From NCBI RefSeq assembly GCF_932294415.1, contig NC_065538.1, forward strand, positions 51,620,343 to 51,684,342: a DNA stretch of 64,000 nt. The letters run 5' to 3'. The position numbers and the translations under genes were made by a program. This DNA comes from Quercus robur (Eukaryota > Streptophyta > Magnoliopsida > Fagales > Fagaceae). Positions 10,709 to 23,444 of this stretch are shown here, piece after piece. The notes below the pieces were generated by a model. That model was not told the DNA's origin, made no database searches, and worked only from the letters and a program-made list of their open reading frames with translations. Positions within the stretch are counted from its first letter, which is position 1, and each line of letters starts with the position of its first letter.

Positions 10709-11492
10709 TGTAGGGGTAAAATTCCCAAAGTCAACAATGGGCCTTGGACCCCGCACGGAGCCCAACCATGACCAAAAGGGGAAAGGGGGACCAAAAGACT
10801 TCCAGCCCAATCTTGTTGAGCCCAGCTTATTTAAAAAGACGTCCGAGGAGGAATGTCTCCTCGGACACACAAATACGGGCCCAATGTGCGCCCCCTCCAC
10901 AGTGAAAAACCATCCCAAACAAACGTGGGAGGCAGGATGAGCCTCACACAGCAGGAAAAAAGAGGAAAATGTAAGACGTCCAGGGAGAAACCACAACTCT
11001 CGCATTAAATGCAAGGAAGCTATTTTTTCAGCCGCATTAATGTGAAGAAGACAGGCAAACAGTGTTACATTGGCCATTGCAACTCACAGAAAGATAAGGT
11101 GGATGTCCGATGGGACAGGCACTCAAGTGAAAATCCAGATGGTTAACAAGTGTAAGGCTCTTATCAATTTAAGGAGGTTATATAAGAGAAGGAAATCCCC
11201 ATGAAGAAGGGAGGGGGAAAATTTAGAGGGAAAAAAGAGAGAGAGAGAGATCAAAGAATTCTGTAATCTTTAATTAGAGCAAGAGGTGCACTCATACGTC
11301 TTCTCGAACCGGTATCCTGTGAACATAAATGAAATATTCTCACGTTCAGACTGTTGCATGGCATACAACTAATTAACGTTCACTTCGTCCAGCCCTAGTT
11401 CTATAACCCGCTTTCTACAAATTCATTGTCTAGGGTCTTTTGGGCCAGAACCACTTTCTTGCTGGGCCTGGGCCCCAAAAACCGCCCCTACA
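10709..11492 (+). repeat. 5' LTR of the Retand-like element
   Basis: A 784-bp LTR starting TGTAGGGGT and ending CCCCTACA. A TATA-like ttatataagag lies near 11180, followed by a GA-rich run, as expected at a U3/R junction. It differs from the 3' copy by about 25 substitutions and a 2-bp GA indel. Confidence 0.95.
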
Positions 11493-11493
11493 A

Positions 11494-11512
11494 TTGGCGC
11501 CGTCTGTGGGGA
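11494..11512 (+). other. Primer-binding site of the Retand-like element
   Basis: ttggcgccgtctgtgggg starts 1-2 bases after the 5' LTR, the position and general form of the tRNA primer site of Tat-clade elements. I do not assign the tRNA. Confidence 0.75.
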
Positions 11513-11653
11513 GAACTTGTGTCTCGACAAGTGAAACTGTAAGAAATGGAAGGATCAGGTCCGCGCCAAACCGGACATGCAGATTCCCAACGACAAGACA
11601 ATTTTTTGAATCTCGAACAAGAGAAAGACCAAGATAAGTAACGAGAGGGTAGT

Positions 11654-13174
11654 GTGAACACCTCTCACACGAGTAGAAGCCGCTTGAAAGGGAAAGGTCA
11701 TGCATCCCATAAGCAAAACGATCGAAAGGCTCTACAGCAAGAGATTGATGATTTGAAGAAGAAGCTGCGCCGAGCGCAGCGAAAACGTCCTTCACCCGGC
11801 TGGGACACTAGCAGTGATAAGGATGACGAATACAGGCGGAGATCAAGAACCCCTCCGAGCGAGACTTTTTCCTACAAGGAAGAGCGGCCTCGCAAACGTG
11901 GCCACAAAAGCCCATCCTACCAAGGCCTGGCCAACGATGCCATGAGCAAAGCCCTGGATTGCATCTCCCAGTCGCCTTTCACGCATAGAATAGAAAGGGC
12001 AGAGCTTCCTCGGCGGTTCCATCAACCAACGTTTGCCATATACAATGGTCAGACTGACCCAGTAGAGCATGTAAGCCAATTTAATCAGAGGATGGCCGTC
12101 CATTCCAGGGATGAGGCGTTAATGTGTAAGGTGTTTCCGTCCAGTTTGGGACCTATGGCGATGAGATGATTTGATGCCCTCAAGCCGAATTCCATAGATT
12201 CCTTTAAACAGCTGACACAGGCTTTTGGTTCCCGTTTCATTACCAGCAGTAGAGTCCCTCGGCCCCTAGATTCCCTCCTATCCTTGTCCATGCGAGAAGG
12301 GGAAACACTGAAGGCCTACTCAAACAGGTACTGGGAAATGTATAATGAGATAGAAGGAAATTACGATGACGTCGCCATTAGTACATTCAAAAGGGGCCTG
12401 CCAACAGAGCATGGCTTAAGAAAGTCCCTCACTGGGAAGCCAGTCACCAGCGTGCACCAACTCATGGACAGAATTGACAAGTACAAAAGGGTCGAGGAGG
12501 ACCAGCAGATGGGGAAGGGTAAAGCGAAGGTTGTCCCTCAGGAGAGGAGGGACTTCAGGTCGGACCGCTTTAACAGCAGTAACAGGCTGAGAAGAGACTA
12601 CGCGGAACAGTCTGGATCCACTGGGGCTCAGGCAGTCCATGCTGTGTTCCGAGAACCATTACACAAGATCCTAGAGAAGGTGAAGTGCGAACCTTTCTTT
12701 CAATGGCCGAACAGGATGGCAGGTGACCCCTCAAAACGTAATCAGAATCTGTATTGCGCGTACCACCAAGAGCCAGGTCACACCACCGATGATTGCAGGA
12801 ATCTGAAAAACCATTTGGACCGGCTTGTCCGAGAAGGGAAGTTGAGGCATCTGTTGCATCATCCTGAAGGATGGCAGGAACAGTCAAATATCGAAACCAG
12901 ACAAAGTACATTGAGGCCACCCATTGGCACAATAAATGTCATTCTTGCCGCACCTGGAAGGACCGGTTCCAGCCCTTTCAGAGTAATGTCAGTGGGCAGG
13001 TTCCCGGCTGAGCCGGACGATAGGGAATCCAAGAGAGCCAGAGTGATTGCCACGCCCTTAATCGGGTTCTCAGAGGAGGACAAACAAGGAACCTTTCAAC
13101 CCCACGATGATGCCCTAGTCGTCACGCTCAGAATTGGAGGCTATGACGTGATCAAGGCAGCGCCGTGGAAGTAA
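11654..13174 (+). pseudogene. gag region of the Retand-like element (fossil)
   Basis: The segment contains a basic N-terminal part, a retrotransposon gag core (words such as GQTDPVEHVSQF, AYSNRYWEMYNEI and FKRGLP) and a zinc-knuckle-like CAYHQEPGHTTDDC near 12758. The gag core forms the particle shell in working relatives. This copy is broken and not expected to make product. The end of the segment already enters the protease domain (DALVVTLRIGGYDV). Confidence 0.85.
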
Positions 13175-16100
13175 TGTACCCTGACTTGTATAAGGGTTTG
13201 AACTTGAAGCCAGAAGACCTGTCGCCATACGATTCCCCTCTAGTCAGCTTTGAAGGAAAAACCGTCACCCCGAAAGCATGATTAGGCTGCCTGTGCAAAC
13301 AGACTCAGACGTGGTGGAGGTGAACTTCATTGTGGTAGACGCGTACTCCCCCTACACAGCTATTGTGGCCCGACCATGGCTTTATGCACTAGGGGCTGTG
13401 CTATCAACCTTGCACCAAAAAGTAAAGTATCCGTCAGGAGGTCAAATCAAAGAAATAATAGAGAACCAAGGAATGGCTAGGCAATGCATGGTGTCGGTAA
13501 TCTGACGACGACCAAATAGTGGACCTTCCACTTCGGCCGAGAACGGCTTATAGCAATTAATGACCCCGGTCCCAACTGCGGGTGGTGGAGGACCAGCCAC
13601 GAAGGTGAGCTGTGAGGATCTGGAGAAAGTACTCGTCGGATCAGACCCTGAGAGGTTTTTTCAGATCGGCTCAGAATTACCACCCCAGGAGAAGTCAACA
13701 CTAATTGATTTTCTCCGACGGAATGTGGGCGTATTCGCCTGGGATCCCTATGAGGCCCCCGAGGTTGACTCAGATCTCATATGCTATCACCTTAATGTTA
13801 ACCCGGCTATAACTCCTAAGAAGCAACCTCCTCAGTGACCATCAAAAGAACATGCAAACGCTGTGAGAGAAGAGGTCGCAAAATTGAAGAAAGCAAGGGC
13901 TATCAAAGAAGTATTCTACCCCGAATGGTTAGCCAATACAGTCGTGGTAAAAAAGAAGAGCGGGAAATGGCGGGTCTGCGTAGACTTCACGGACCTAAAC
14001 AAGGCCTGCTCGAAGGATCCTTTCCCCATGCCATGGATAGACCGATTGGTAGATTCAACTGTCGGATACCCCCGAATGAGTTTTTTGGACGCCTTCCAAG
14101 GCTACCATTAGATATCCCTGGCTGCCGAAGACCAAGAAAAAACTGTTTTTGTCACCCCAGTCGGAAACTATCATTATAAGGTGATGTCCTTCGGCTTGAA
14201 AAATGCCGGGTCGACCTATCAAAGGATGATGACTAGGATGTTTGAACAGCAGATGGGTAAGAGCGTTGAAGTGTATATAGATGACATGGTGGTAAAAAGC
14301 AAATTGGTGGCCGACCACATCAGAGACCTCGGCGAAGTCTTTCAAATTCTGAGAAAGTATAAGCTACGACTGAACGCATCCAAATTTTTCATTTGGGGTG
14401 GGATCAGAAAAATTCTTAGGTTATATGGTGACCCACAGAGGTATAGAAGTTAACCCTGACCAAATAAGAGCCATTCATAGCTTGCAGCCTCCTCGAAATC
14501 CCAAAGAAGTCCAGAAGCTCACCGGCATGATAGCTGCTTTAAACCGTTTCATCTCCCGCTCAGCGGACAGATGCAGGCCTTTCTTCCTCCTATTGCATAA
14601 GTGGAAGGGTTTCGAGTGGACTGAGGAGTGTGCTTTAGCTTTCCAACAGCTCAAGGAATACCTCGTCCGACCACCGATTATGTCCAGTCCCGATGCCGAC
14701 GAGGTGTTGTTCGCCTACATCGCAGTAGCCTCTCATGCGGTGAGCTTAGTGCTAGTCCGAGAAGACAACGGCACGCAGCGACCCGTCTATTACGTGAGCA
14801 AATCACTGCAGGAGGCAGAGACCCGGTATCTCCCCCTCGAAAAAGCTATCTTGGTCGTCGTACAAGCCAAGCGGAAGCTCCCCCACTATTTTCAGGCACA
14901 TACTGTAGTTGTGCTAACTCAACTTCCATTGAAATCCGTCCTCCGCAGCGCCGACTACACAGGCAGAATTGCAAAATGAGGAACGATTCTGGGCGCTTTC
15001 GACATTAGATACATGCCTCGCACCACCGTAAAAGGTCAGGTCCTCGCCGATCTAGTAGCTGAATTTGCGGAGCCCACACTAGAAGGAAAGGAAGTGTCGG
15101 GATTACTAAGTGCTGATGAGAAACTAATCAGCACAATCTCTCAGCATGAACACAATTGGTGGAAAGCACACATCGACGGTGCAGCGAACCAAAGGGGCTC
15201 AGGGATGGGGCTCAGGGGTGGGGCTCGTTCTGGTCTCTCCCGAAGGGATAACCATAGAAAAGTCGTTGAGGCTCGGATTCTCAGCCACGAATAACGAAGC
15301 CGAGTATGAGGCGCTATTGGAGGGAATGTCGATGATCCGGAAATTGGGTGGAAAATTCGTAAACATGTTCTCGGATTCGAGACTCATCGTGGGACAAGTA
15401 AACGGGGAGTTGGAGGCAAAGGATGAAAGAATGCAAGAGTACCTGGTCTGGGCTAAGCACCTACAGACCCATTTCTATCACTTCCGTTTAACGCATGTAC
15501 CCAGGAGCGGGAACACCCATGCTGATTCTCTCACAACGCTGGCCACCTCCTCGGCTCAGCCACTTCCTCGGGTTATTTTAGTAGAAGATCTCTACCGCCC
15601 AACAACAGAGAAGGCCAATGCAATTCGGGCACACAACGTCAGGGCAGGACCTAGCTGGATGGATCCTCTGGTGCTGTTCTTAAAGCACGACACCTTGCCA
15701 GACGATAAGGTTGAGGCCGACAAAATCAGGAGGAAAGCTTCTCGATTCTGGTTTTCCGAGGACTCCAAACTTTACAGACGCTCGTTCTCAGGGCCATACC
15801 TGCTGTGTGTACACCTAGAGGCTACTGAACTCATCCTAGAGGAGTTACATGAGGGAATTTGTGGAAGTCATACGGGGGTAGGTCCCTGTCCCATAGGGCC
15901 ATAACGCTGGGTTACTGGTGGCCGAGCATGCATAAAGAGGCTCTGGAATATGTGAAGAAGTGCGACCAGTGCCAAAGGTTCGCCCCAAACATACACCAGC
16001 CAGGCGGAGAACTTAACCCGCTGTCCAGCCCTTGGCCATTCGCACAATGAGGCCTAGACATACTAGGACCATTCCCCAAAGCAGCAGGGAACAAGAAATT

Positions 16101-16893
16101 TCTTCTCGTTGGCACCGATTACTTCACAAAGTGGGTCGAAGCTGAGGCACTGGCAAACATTAGAGACGTTGATGTCAAGAAGTTTGTTTGGAAAAATATT
16201 ATCACTAGGTTCGGGACCCCGCACACCCTGATCTCGGACAACGGCCTCCAGTTTGACAGCAAAGCCTTCAGAAGATACTGTAATGAGCTGGGAATTATCA
16301 ATCGATACTCCACACCGGCTTACCCACAGGGTAATGGACAGGCGGAAGCCATCAATAAAACCATAGTGAATGGGCTGAAAAAGAGGTTGGACGACGCGAA
16401 AGGGAGGTGGGTTGAAGAGTTAGCCCATGTCTTGTGGACATACCGCACCACACCTCGCAGGTCCACGGGAGAAACCCCCTTTTCAATGACCTACGGAGCC
16501 GAGACTGTCATCCCACTGGAGATAAACTTCCCAACACAGAGGACTACTGCCTTTAGCCCTATTGCTAATAACAGACTTCTGGAAAAAAGCTTGGACCTCA
16601 TCGAAGAAAGAAGGGAAAGTGCAATTGTCCACCTAGAAAACTATCAGCAAAAGCTCAAGTAGGGTTATGACGCCAAGGTGAAGTCAAGGCCATTGGCGCC
16701 CGGGGATCTAGTACTGAGGAAGGTCCTGGGCACCGTGAGGAACCCTGCATGGGGAAAACTCGGACCAAACTGGGAAGGCCCATATCGTATCACTTCCGTA
16801 GCCGGCATAGGAACCTACTTTTTGGAAGATTTGGATGAACATGTAGTGCCACGCCCTTGGAATGTAAATAACTTGAAAAGGTACTGTTATTAA
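13175..16893 (+). pseudogene. pol region of the Retand-like element (fossil)
   Basis: Domains in order: aspartic protease remains (to about 13500); reverse transcriptase (about 13860-14460, with YIDDMVVKS and [13 protein letters not shown]); RNase H (about 14480-14990, with YYVSKSLQEAE); a second, archaeal-type RNase H (about 15140-15560, with HIDGAANQRGSG, NNEAEYEALL and HADSL); integrase (about 15690-16890, with a zinc-finger CDQCQ, core LISDNGLQFDS and NGQAEAINKT, and a C-terminal PGDLVLRKV). The second RNase H is the signature of the Tat clade. Several breaks are spread along it, so the copy is not functional. Confidence 0.9.
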
Positions 16894-16929
16894 TGAAAGA
16901 CATAATTCTTGACGCCGCACTACTGTACA

Positions 16930-17152
16930 GCTACTTGGGCTAAGTGTTAAACAGAACCTAAGTCCTGCCTGGCTCGTCGAACCACAGACTTGGGGGAAAT
17001 TAACCTCGCAACCATTTTCACTAAGTGTTAAACAGAACCCAAGCCCTGCCTGGCTCCTCGGACCACAGACTTGGGGGAAATTAACCTCGCAACCATTTTT
17101 ACTAAGTGTTAAACAGAACCCAAGTCCTGCCTGGCTCCTCGGATCCAAGTCC
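16930..17152 (+). repeat. 81-bp tandem array, left part
   Basis: The word taagtgttaa recurs at 16941, 17022 and 17103, giving a period of exactly 81 bp. Each unit carries cctgcctggctc, cacagacttgggggaaat and aacctcgca. The array lies after integrase in the Retand-like element and is split here by the Athila-like insertion (AGTCC duplicated). Confidence 0.92.
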
Positions 17153-18606
17153 TGATGTGCATGAAATATATACAATAAAGTACTCACATATCTACATATT
17201 TAGCCTTACTTTTATGTTATTTTGTGACTAATTATATAATATCTTTGTGTTGTAGGTAACAAGGGTTTTACATGCAAAGTGGGGCTAGGCCAATTGAATC
17301 AAGCCAACTTACATCCAGCCATGCATGAATTCAAGAAAAGACCAACCCAATTAAATTTAAGTCCAATTGGAGCAAGGAATCAAAGGAAATACGCACCAAA
17401 TCCAAGTCCAATTCGGATTAGGATTCCAGACTGCACATCAGTTAGTATTTTTGGCATAACTTTCGGCTTAGATGTCCAATCGAGATGATTCAAGTTGGGC
17501 TGGAACGATAACTTAAAGGGCTACAACTTTGTAGTTTACCAAAAGTCAAAATTCTGACGTTAAATGGGCCAAAATAGTCGGTTAAGTGAAGCCTAAAAAT
17601 CTGGGATTTTCTCCAAACGAGAATTCAACTTGTAATAGGATTCCTTGACCTATTTAAGGGCTCTTTAGGGCAAAATTCAGGGAGGCGGAGGCTAGTGCTA
17701 GGGCTGGGAGCTGAATGTATAGAGAGTGCGGCTACTTCTTTGGTTTTCTTCCATAACAGTTAGTTTTATTTTATTTGTCTAGTTTAATGTTTAGTATTTT
17801 ATTTTTGTGTTTTCTTTCAATTACTATGAGTAGCTAAATTTATAATTAAGGTTGAGGATGAAACCCTGTTAAGGATTATCAATAATATTTATGTGATTTG
17901 ATTTTTCCCACAATAATTGTTCTTTAATGATTTAAATTGTTCTTGCTTCATATCAATTGACTAAGATGGGATTCTAGATATGAGTTCAATCATGTTTTTC
18001 TCATGATCTAGGATTTGTCTAAATTAATTGAATGCTTGGTTTATTAATTCTTGATTATAAAATTGGATATCGCTTGTGATTTGTCTGTCAATGGATACAA
18101 TTTATGATTTGATTTTTAGAATTGGATATATCTTGTGATTTGTTTGGCTACGGATACAATTGATGATTTGGTTTTATACTTAAGAAGCGAAGAAGAACAT
18201 GCTTTTGATTTTTAAAATAAGGGTTTAAATGATGATATTTTCCATGATAGCAAGATTGATTTCTAGATTATCATGCAGTGGTTGGGAAAAATTAATGATC
18301 ATAAATATATGTTGATATGATTTACAAGGCGGATTCCAAAACCTTAATTCCTTTCTCTTAATTGTTTACATCTTTTTATTGCTTTATATCTTTGCTTAGT
18401 TTAATTATTTGCTTAATTTTATTATTTGCTTAATTTATTTTATTGCAACCAACCAATTTTTATTTAAACTAGATTATGATTAATTTGGTTAAGGTTTAAT
18501 TAATTTTCCTACATTCATACAAGTCCCTGTGGGTTCGACCTCGTTCTTGTCCAACTATACTTCGGTACGGTTCGTACACTTGCGAGTATTTTAAAATTTC
18601 ACAACA
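17153..18606 (+). repeat. 5' LTR of the Athila-like element
   Basis: A 1454-bp LTR starting TGATGTGCATG and ending TTCACAACA. It is AT-rich, with no coding content; the open frame near 17279-17488 recurs in the 3' copy and is just LTR sequence. Confidence 0.95.
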
Positions 18607-18612
18607 AGTTTT

Positions 18613-18629
18613 TGGCGCCGTTGCCGGGG
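18613..18629 (+). other. Primer-binding site, tRNA-Asp type
   Basis: tggcgccgttgccgggg lies 6 bases after the 5' LTR. This is the tRNA-Asp complementary primer site that is standard for Athila-clade elements. Confidence 0.85.
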
Positions 18630-18720
18630 ACTTGGTTAGGAAAATAAATTAGGTCTAAATTGAATTTTTCCTTCTACTAGTTGTAGTTAATTTTTTTTTT
18701 TTTAATTTATTTTTATTTCT

Positions 18721-21471
18721 TTGTGGTGTATGAGAACTTGGATACGTGATAAAGAAAATCGTCTTGTTAGTTTTGATTATCCATCCACAATGGGAGAAAC
18801 AGGAGATGATTCAAAAACTCTTAGGGAGTTGTTCTCACCCATAACCACCAACCCTCCATCTTGCATAGTATTGCCTGCAACCACTGCCGCACATTTTGAG
18901 TTGAAACCACAGATAATCCATCTTCTTCCTACTTTTCATGGATTGGATAGAGAAGATCCTTATATGCATGTGAAAGATTTTCTTGAGATTTGTGCTACTT
19001 GTAAGTTCCAGAATTTCACTGATGACTCTGTTCGCTTGCGTTTATTCCCTTTTTCCTTGAAGGATAAGGCAAAAGCATGGCTTAATTCTTTGTCACCTGG
19101 ATCTATCACTTCATGGGAACTGTTGGTCACAAAATTTCTCTCTAAATTTTTCCCAATGGCCAAGACCAATGCTTTGAGGAGAGAAATTGCAGATTTTTAT
19201 CAGGATGAACAAGAGAAATTTTATGAGAGTTGGGAGAGATTTAAGGACTTGATCTTAAAGTGTCCCCATCATGGTTTTGAAACATGGAGACTAGTACAAT
19301 ATTTTTATAATGGTTTGACTCAGACAAATCGTAACATGATTGAGTCCATGAATGGTGGTGGATTTTTGAGTCTTGTAGATGATGAGGCATACAAATTTCT
19401 TGAGAATTTTTCTGAAAGTTCACAACAATGGGATTTTTCCAATCGTAAAGAGAGATGTGCTCCTGCAATTAAGAAAGGATGATTGTATGAAGTCAATGAA
19501 GATTTAGACATAAAAGCTAGGTTGGACAATCTCACTCGTAAGGTTGAAGCTTTAGCTTTAGGTAGAGAGATGAATTCTGTCAATCAAGTTCAAAGTGAAA
19601 CATGCTCTATTTGTGCTAGTCCTATGCATACAACACAAATGTGTCCTTCTGCAGTTGGGTACCCTGATTTTTATGCTGAGCAAGCAAATGCACTGAATAA
19701 TTATGGAAAACCATTTGCTAGTCCATTTTCAGAGACATACAATCCAAATTGGAGGAACCATCCTAATTTCTCATGGAGGCAAAGTCAGCCTCCCACAAAT
19801 GTAGGTGGACAACAAGTGCATCAACAAAGTCAATTTCGTCCACCTACTCAAGCATATCCTCCCATTCCTCAATCAACACCTCAGTTTGTAGCACCACCAA
19901 GACCACAATCATCTTTGGAGGAGTCTCTCAAAACTTTCATGCAATCAACTAGCCAAGCCATTCAAGAGATAAAAAGTTCCACCCATTTGAATACTCAAGC
20001 TATTTCGAAGTTGGAAAATCAAGTTGGCCAGTTAGCAACCCAAGTTGGAGAGAGGGAAAAAGGAAAGTTTCCTAGTCAACCTATACCTAACCCAAAAGGG
20101 CAGTATGCAATTAATGGTTCTTCTAGTTCTACTCATGCACATGAATCTGTTCAGTCTATTACTACCCTTAGATCTGGTAAGCAAGTTGATAATCAAGTGA
20201 AAATGCCAGAAGTGGAGGATGATGAAAATATTGTGTTAAAGGAGAAGGGAATTCATAGTTCACAAGATGATCATAGAGAAAAGAAAGGCAACTCAACCTC
20301 AATTCCAATTCAGGATCTTAGTTCTCCCCTTGATAGGAGGTTTGTTCCTAAAGCTCCATTCCCTCAAAGTTTAATCAGTCCTCAGAAAAGTGCACAATTT
20401 GGAGATATTTTAGAGGTTTTTAAGCAAGTGCAAATTAATATTCCATTTCTTGATGCAATTCAGCAAGTTCCTGCTTATGCTAAGTTTCTAAAAGATCTTG
20501 TGACAATGAAGAGAAAGACAAATGTCCCTAAAAAGGCATTTTTGACAGAGCAAGTTAGTTCAATCATTCAGAATAAATATCTAGTGAAATGTAAAGACCC
20601 TGGATCTCCTACAATTTCATGCAGGATTGGGGATCATCTCATTGAGCGAGCTTTGCTAGATTTGGGGGCAAGTGTGAACCTAATGCCATATTCAGTATAC
20701 TTACAGCTAGGTTTGGGGGAGTTGAAACCCACAACCATGACACTTCAATTAGCTGATAGGTCTGTGAAAATCCCTAGAGGTATTGTTGAGGATGTGCTGA
20801 TTAAGGTGGATGCATTCTATTTTCCTGTTGATTTTGTTGTGTTAGACACTGAGCCTGCTCTAAATGCCAGTACACAAATCCATGTCATTTTGGGTCGCCC
20901 TTTCTTAGCCACATCCAATGCTTTGATCAATTGTCGGAGTGGTGTGATGAAGATTTCTTTTGGGAATATGACTGTTGAGCTTAATATTTTTGACATAAGT
21001 AAGCAAGTACTAGACAATGAGGATATATGTGAGGTTAACATGATTGGGAGCCTAGTCCATGATACTTTCCTACAATCAAGTTGTGAGGATCCCCCAAACG
21101 CTTGCTTAACCCGTTTTGATTGCAATTTGGATACTGAAAAATCAATTGAGGAGGTCAATGCATTGTTGGATTCTGTTCCTCTCTTAAGTATTGATAGCTG
21201 GCAGCCAAAAGTGTTCCGTTTCCCACTTTCTTCATCCCCATTCCCATCTATTGTAGAACCACTAAAGTTGGATGACTTTTGGGAACACCAATTGATAAGT
21301 ATACTTCAAGAGCATAAGGAAGCTATAGGTTGGAGAATTGCTAGTATTAAGGGTATTAGTGCTTCTGTGGTTATGCAAAGAATTCACTTGGAAGACACTA
21401 CAAAAGCTTCTCAACATGTTTTTGACCCAGGTAAGTTACAATATCATTGGACTAGTCCATTCATAATATGA
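18721..21471 (+). pseudogene. gag-protease region of the Athila-like element
   Basis: The gag part carries Athila-type words (FHGLDREDPYMHVKDFLEI, LKDKAKAWLNSL, FYESWERFKDL), a CSICASPMHTTQMC zinc-knuckle-like motif near 19597 and a Gln/Pro-rich spacer. The aspartic protease (about 20590-20990) has LLDLGASVNLMPYSVY, where the family usually has D-x-G-A-S, and VILGRPFLAT. The region is almost open and broken about once or twice. Gag would assemble particles if supplied with polymerase by a relative; that is inference. Confidence 0.85.
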
Positions 21472-23444
21472 ATTATTTATCTCCATGGTGTTGTTGGGGT
21501 TTGGATGGTCCTGTTTATCAGGATTATTCTCCAGTTGTGTTAAATCTTTTTGCAAAAAAAAAAAAAAAAATTCTTGTTTATTTTCTAGTTTTAGATTAAT
21601 CTTTGTGTTTATTTTCTTGTTTCATTTTATTTTCTTTTGTTCTAGCTGATATTTGACAGAAATTAAAATTTTTAACAATCAGCTTGATTAAGGTACGTCT
21701 CCTCCTTCTCCTTACCTTACTTTTCCTACTTGAGTTTCTCATGTTGCATATTCATATTTTGCTCTCTTTTCATTCAAGACATATATTTGAGAGTATCATT
21801 TTTAACATTGAGGGCAATGTTTGGTTTAGGTTTGGGGGGGATTTATATAGATTTCTATCTTTTTGTTTTGTTTAGTTGTGTTAAAAAAAAAAAAAAAAAA
21901 AAAAACTTTTGCCTAGCTTGAGGTTTATGTTGTGAGTTCATTATACTACTCTTGCTTAAAGAATTTCATTGCTTTCATGCTCAATTCATTGCACATGCAC
22001 GTAGCCACTCAAACACAACTTGTTGTTGAAGGATAAAAATGATTAGAAAACCTTGATGATAACAATGTGGAGACTATAACCCCTGTGAGTTTTGAGCCAA
22101 TCATTATTTTTGGAGGGTTATTTATTGTTTCTAATCTTAAAGTTCATTTGGAAGTACGTAACATGTTTCCCTTGTTGTAGTCTCATTGTTCTTTCTTTTG
22201 GCCAAGAAAAAAAAATGATTTTATGCCACACTTGAATCTTTTGAAGTCATTGATGTTGAAAGAACTATACTAGTCTTTGAGAGATGAGATTAGGCCATTT
22301 TTGTCTACTTTGAGCCATATATATATTTTTCTTTTTTGATACATTATCGCTAGTCACCCCGTTGAGCCTTTTAATTAGCCTTTCTTTCTTAAAGCCCTTA
22401 TCCATAGTGTTTCAAGATGGAATTTGATCAGTTTGTTTCAATGTGGTGGTTTGTGTGAGAATTCAAAGAAAAAAAAATTCAAAAAAAAAAAAAGTGTCAA
22501 AAAGAAGAAAATAAAAAGGGTTCTCATCAAATTTTGAGAAGTGAAATGGAAGGAAGGAATACTACTTTGAAGAAGAAGAGTTGAAAAAAAAAATTTTGTT
22601 GAATGGAAATTCCAAAAAGAGTTGATATTCCGACAAATCTTGAAAACACTTCTAATTATTTACCTTCACCCATTTTTATTTCATTCCCTTTACTTTTACC
22701 CTACATTACGTCCTAATAAAGTCCTTATTTGATCTTGAAGATTGTGTAGTTCAGATATTGATATGACTGAGAAGAAAAAGGTGTGGTATGAATATTTTTG
22801 GCATCCTTTCATGAGACTACTTGTTCTTTCTTGATTAAGCGTTTTTCTTGTGATTTATATGTGAGGTGTTTGATTTTGCTTACATTATTCCGCTCACATA
22901 TATTGTTGAGAGTGTTACACCCCATTTCAGAGTGATTTCATTTGTTGAGTGATAACACCGGAAAGATTTGAGTTGAAACATACTTTCAAATAGATATTCG
23001 AGTCAAGTTTATTCTAAAACTAAGAGTATGTTTGGGTTGGCTACCACTTTTCACTCACATTGAGTTTTGATGGCATGAGAAATTTCTTTAGTATTTGTAG
23101 TGTTTTTGAACTTGAACTAATCCTCTTTGCAAAAGGCAATTGAAAAAAAAATTGATTTTCTTTGTTTTGTTTATTTATTTATTTGTTTGTTTGTTTGTTT
23201 TTTTTTAGTATTCATTCTCAGAATTTTGTGGGTATATTCCCTGCAAACCCTCACAAGACTACAACTCGTCCACTAGTGTAAGCTAGGGGTTTAAAGGCTT
23301 GTTGCATACGCTAAATGCAATCGAAAATTCCAGCGAAAGTGGATTAGTTAGGATTTCCTTTTTCTTTGTTTTTAACTTCTTTGTTTTGTTTTACTCTTTA
23401 TCTGTTTTGCTCGAGGACTAGCAAAATGTAGGTTTGGGGGTATT
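21472..23444 (+). other. Non-coding interior of the Athila-like element
   Basis: AT-rich DNA between protease and 3' LTR, with A runs (21555-21571 and 21882-21904), an internal ggtttggggggg tract near 21828 and the polypurine tract next to the 3' LTR (aggtttgggggtatt, about 23430-23444). No envelope-like frame is recognised. Confidence 0.7.

Noticed and set aside
10706-11077. Minus-strand 123-codon frame as a gene
   Set aside because: It repeats in both LTRs of the Retand-like element and is LTR sequence.
17279-17488. 69-codon frame, present twice
   Set aside because: It is identical in position within both LTRs of the Athila-like element; not a gene.
21472-23444. Envelope-like gene in the Athila-like element
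   Set aside because: No frame, membrane segment or signal peptide of the expected size.
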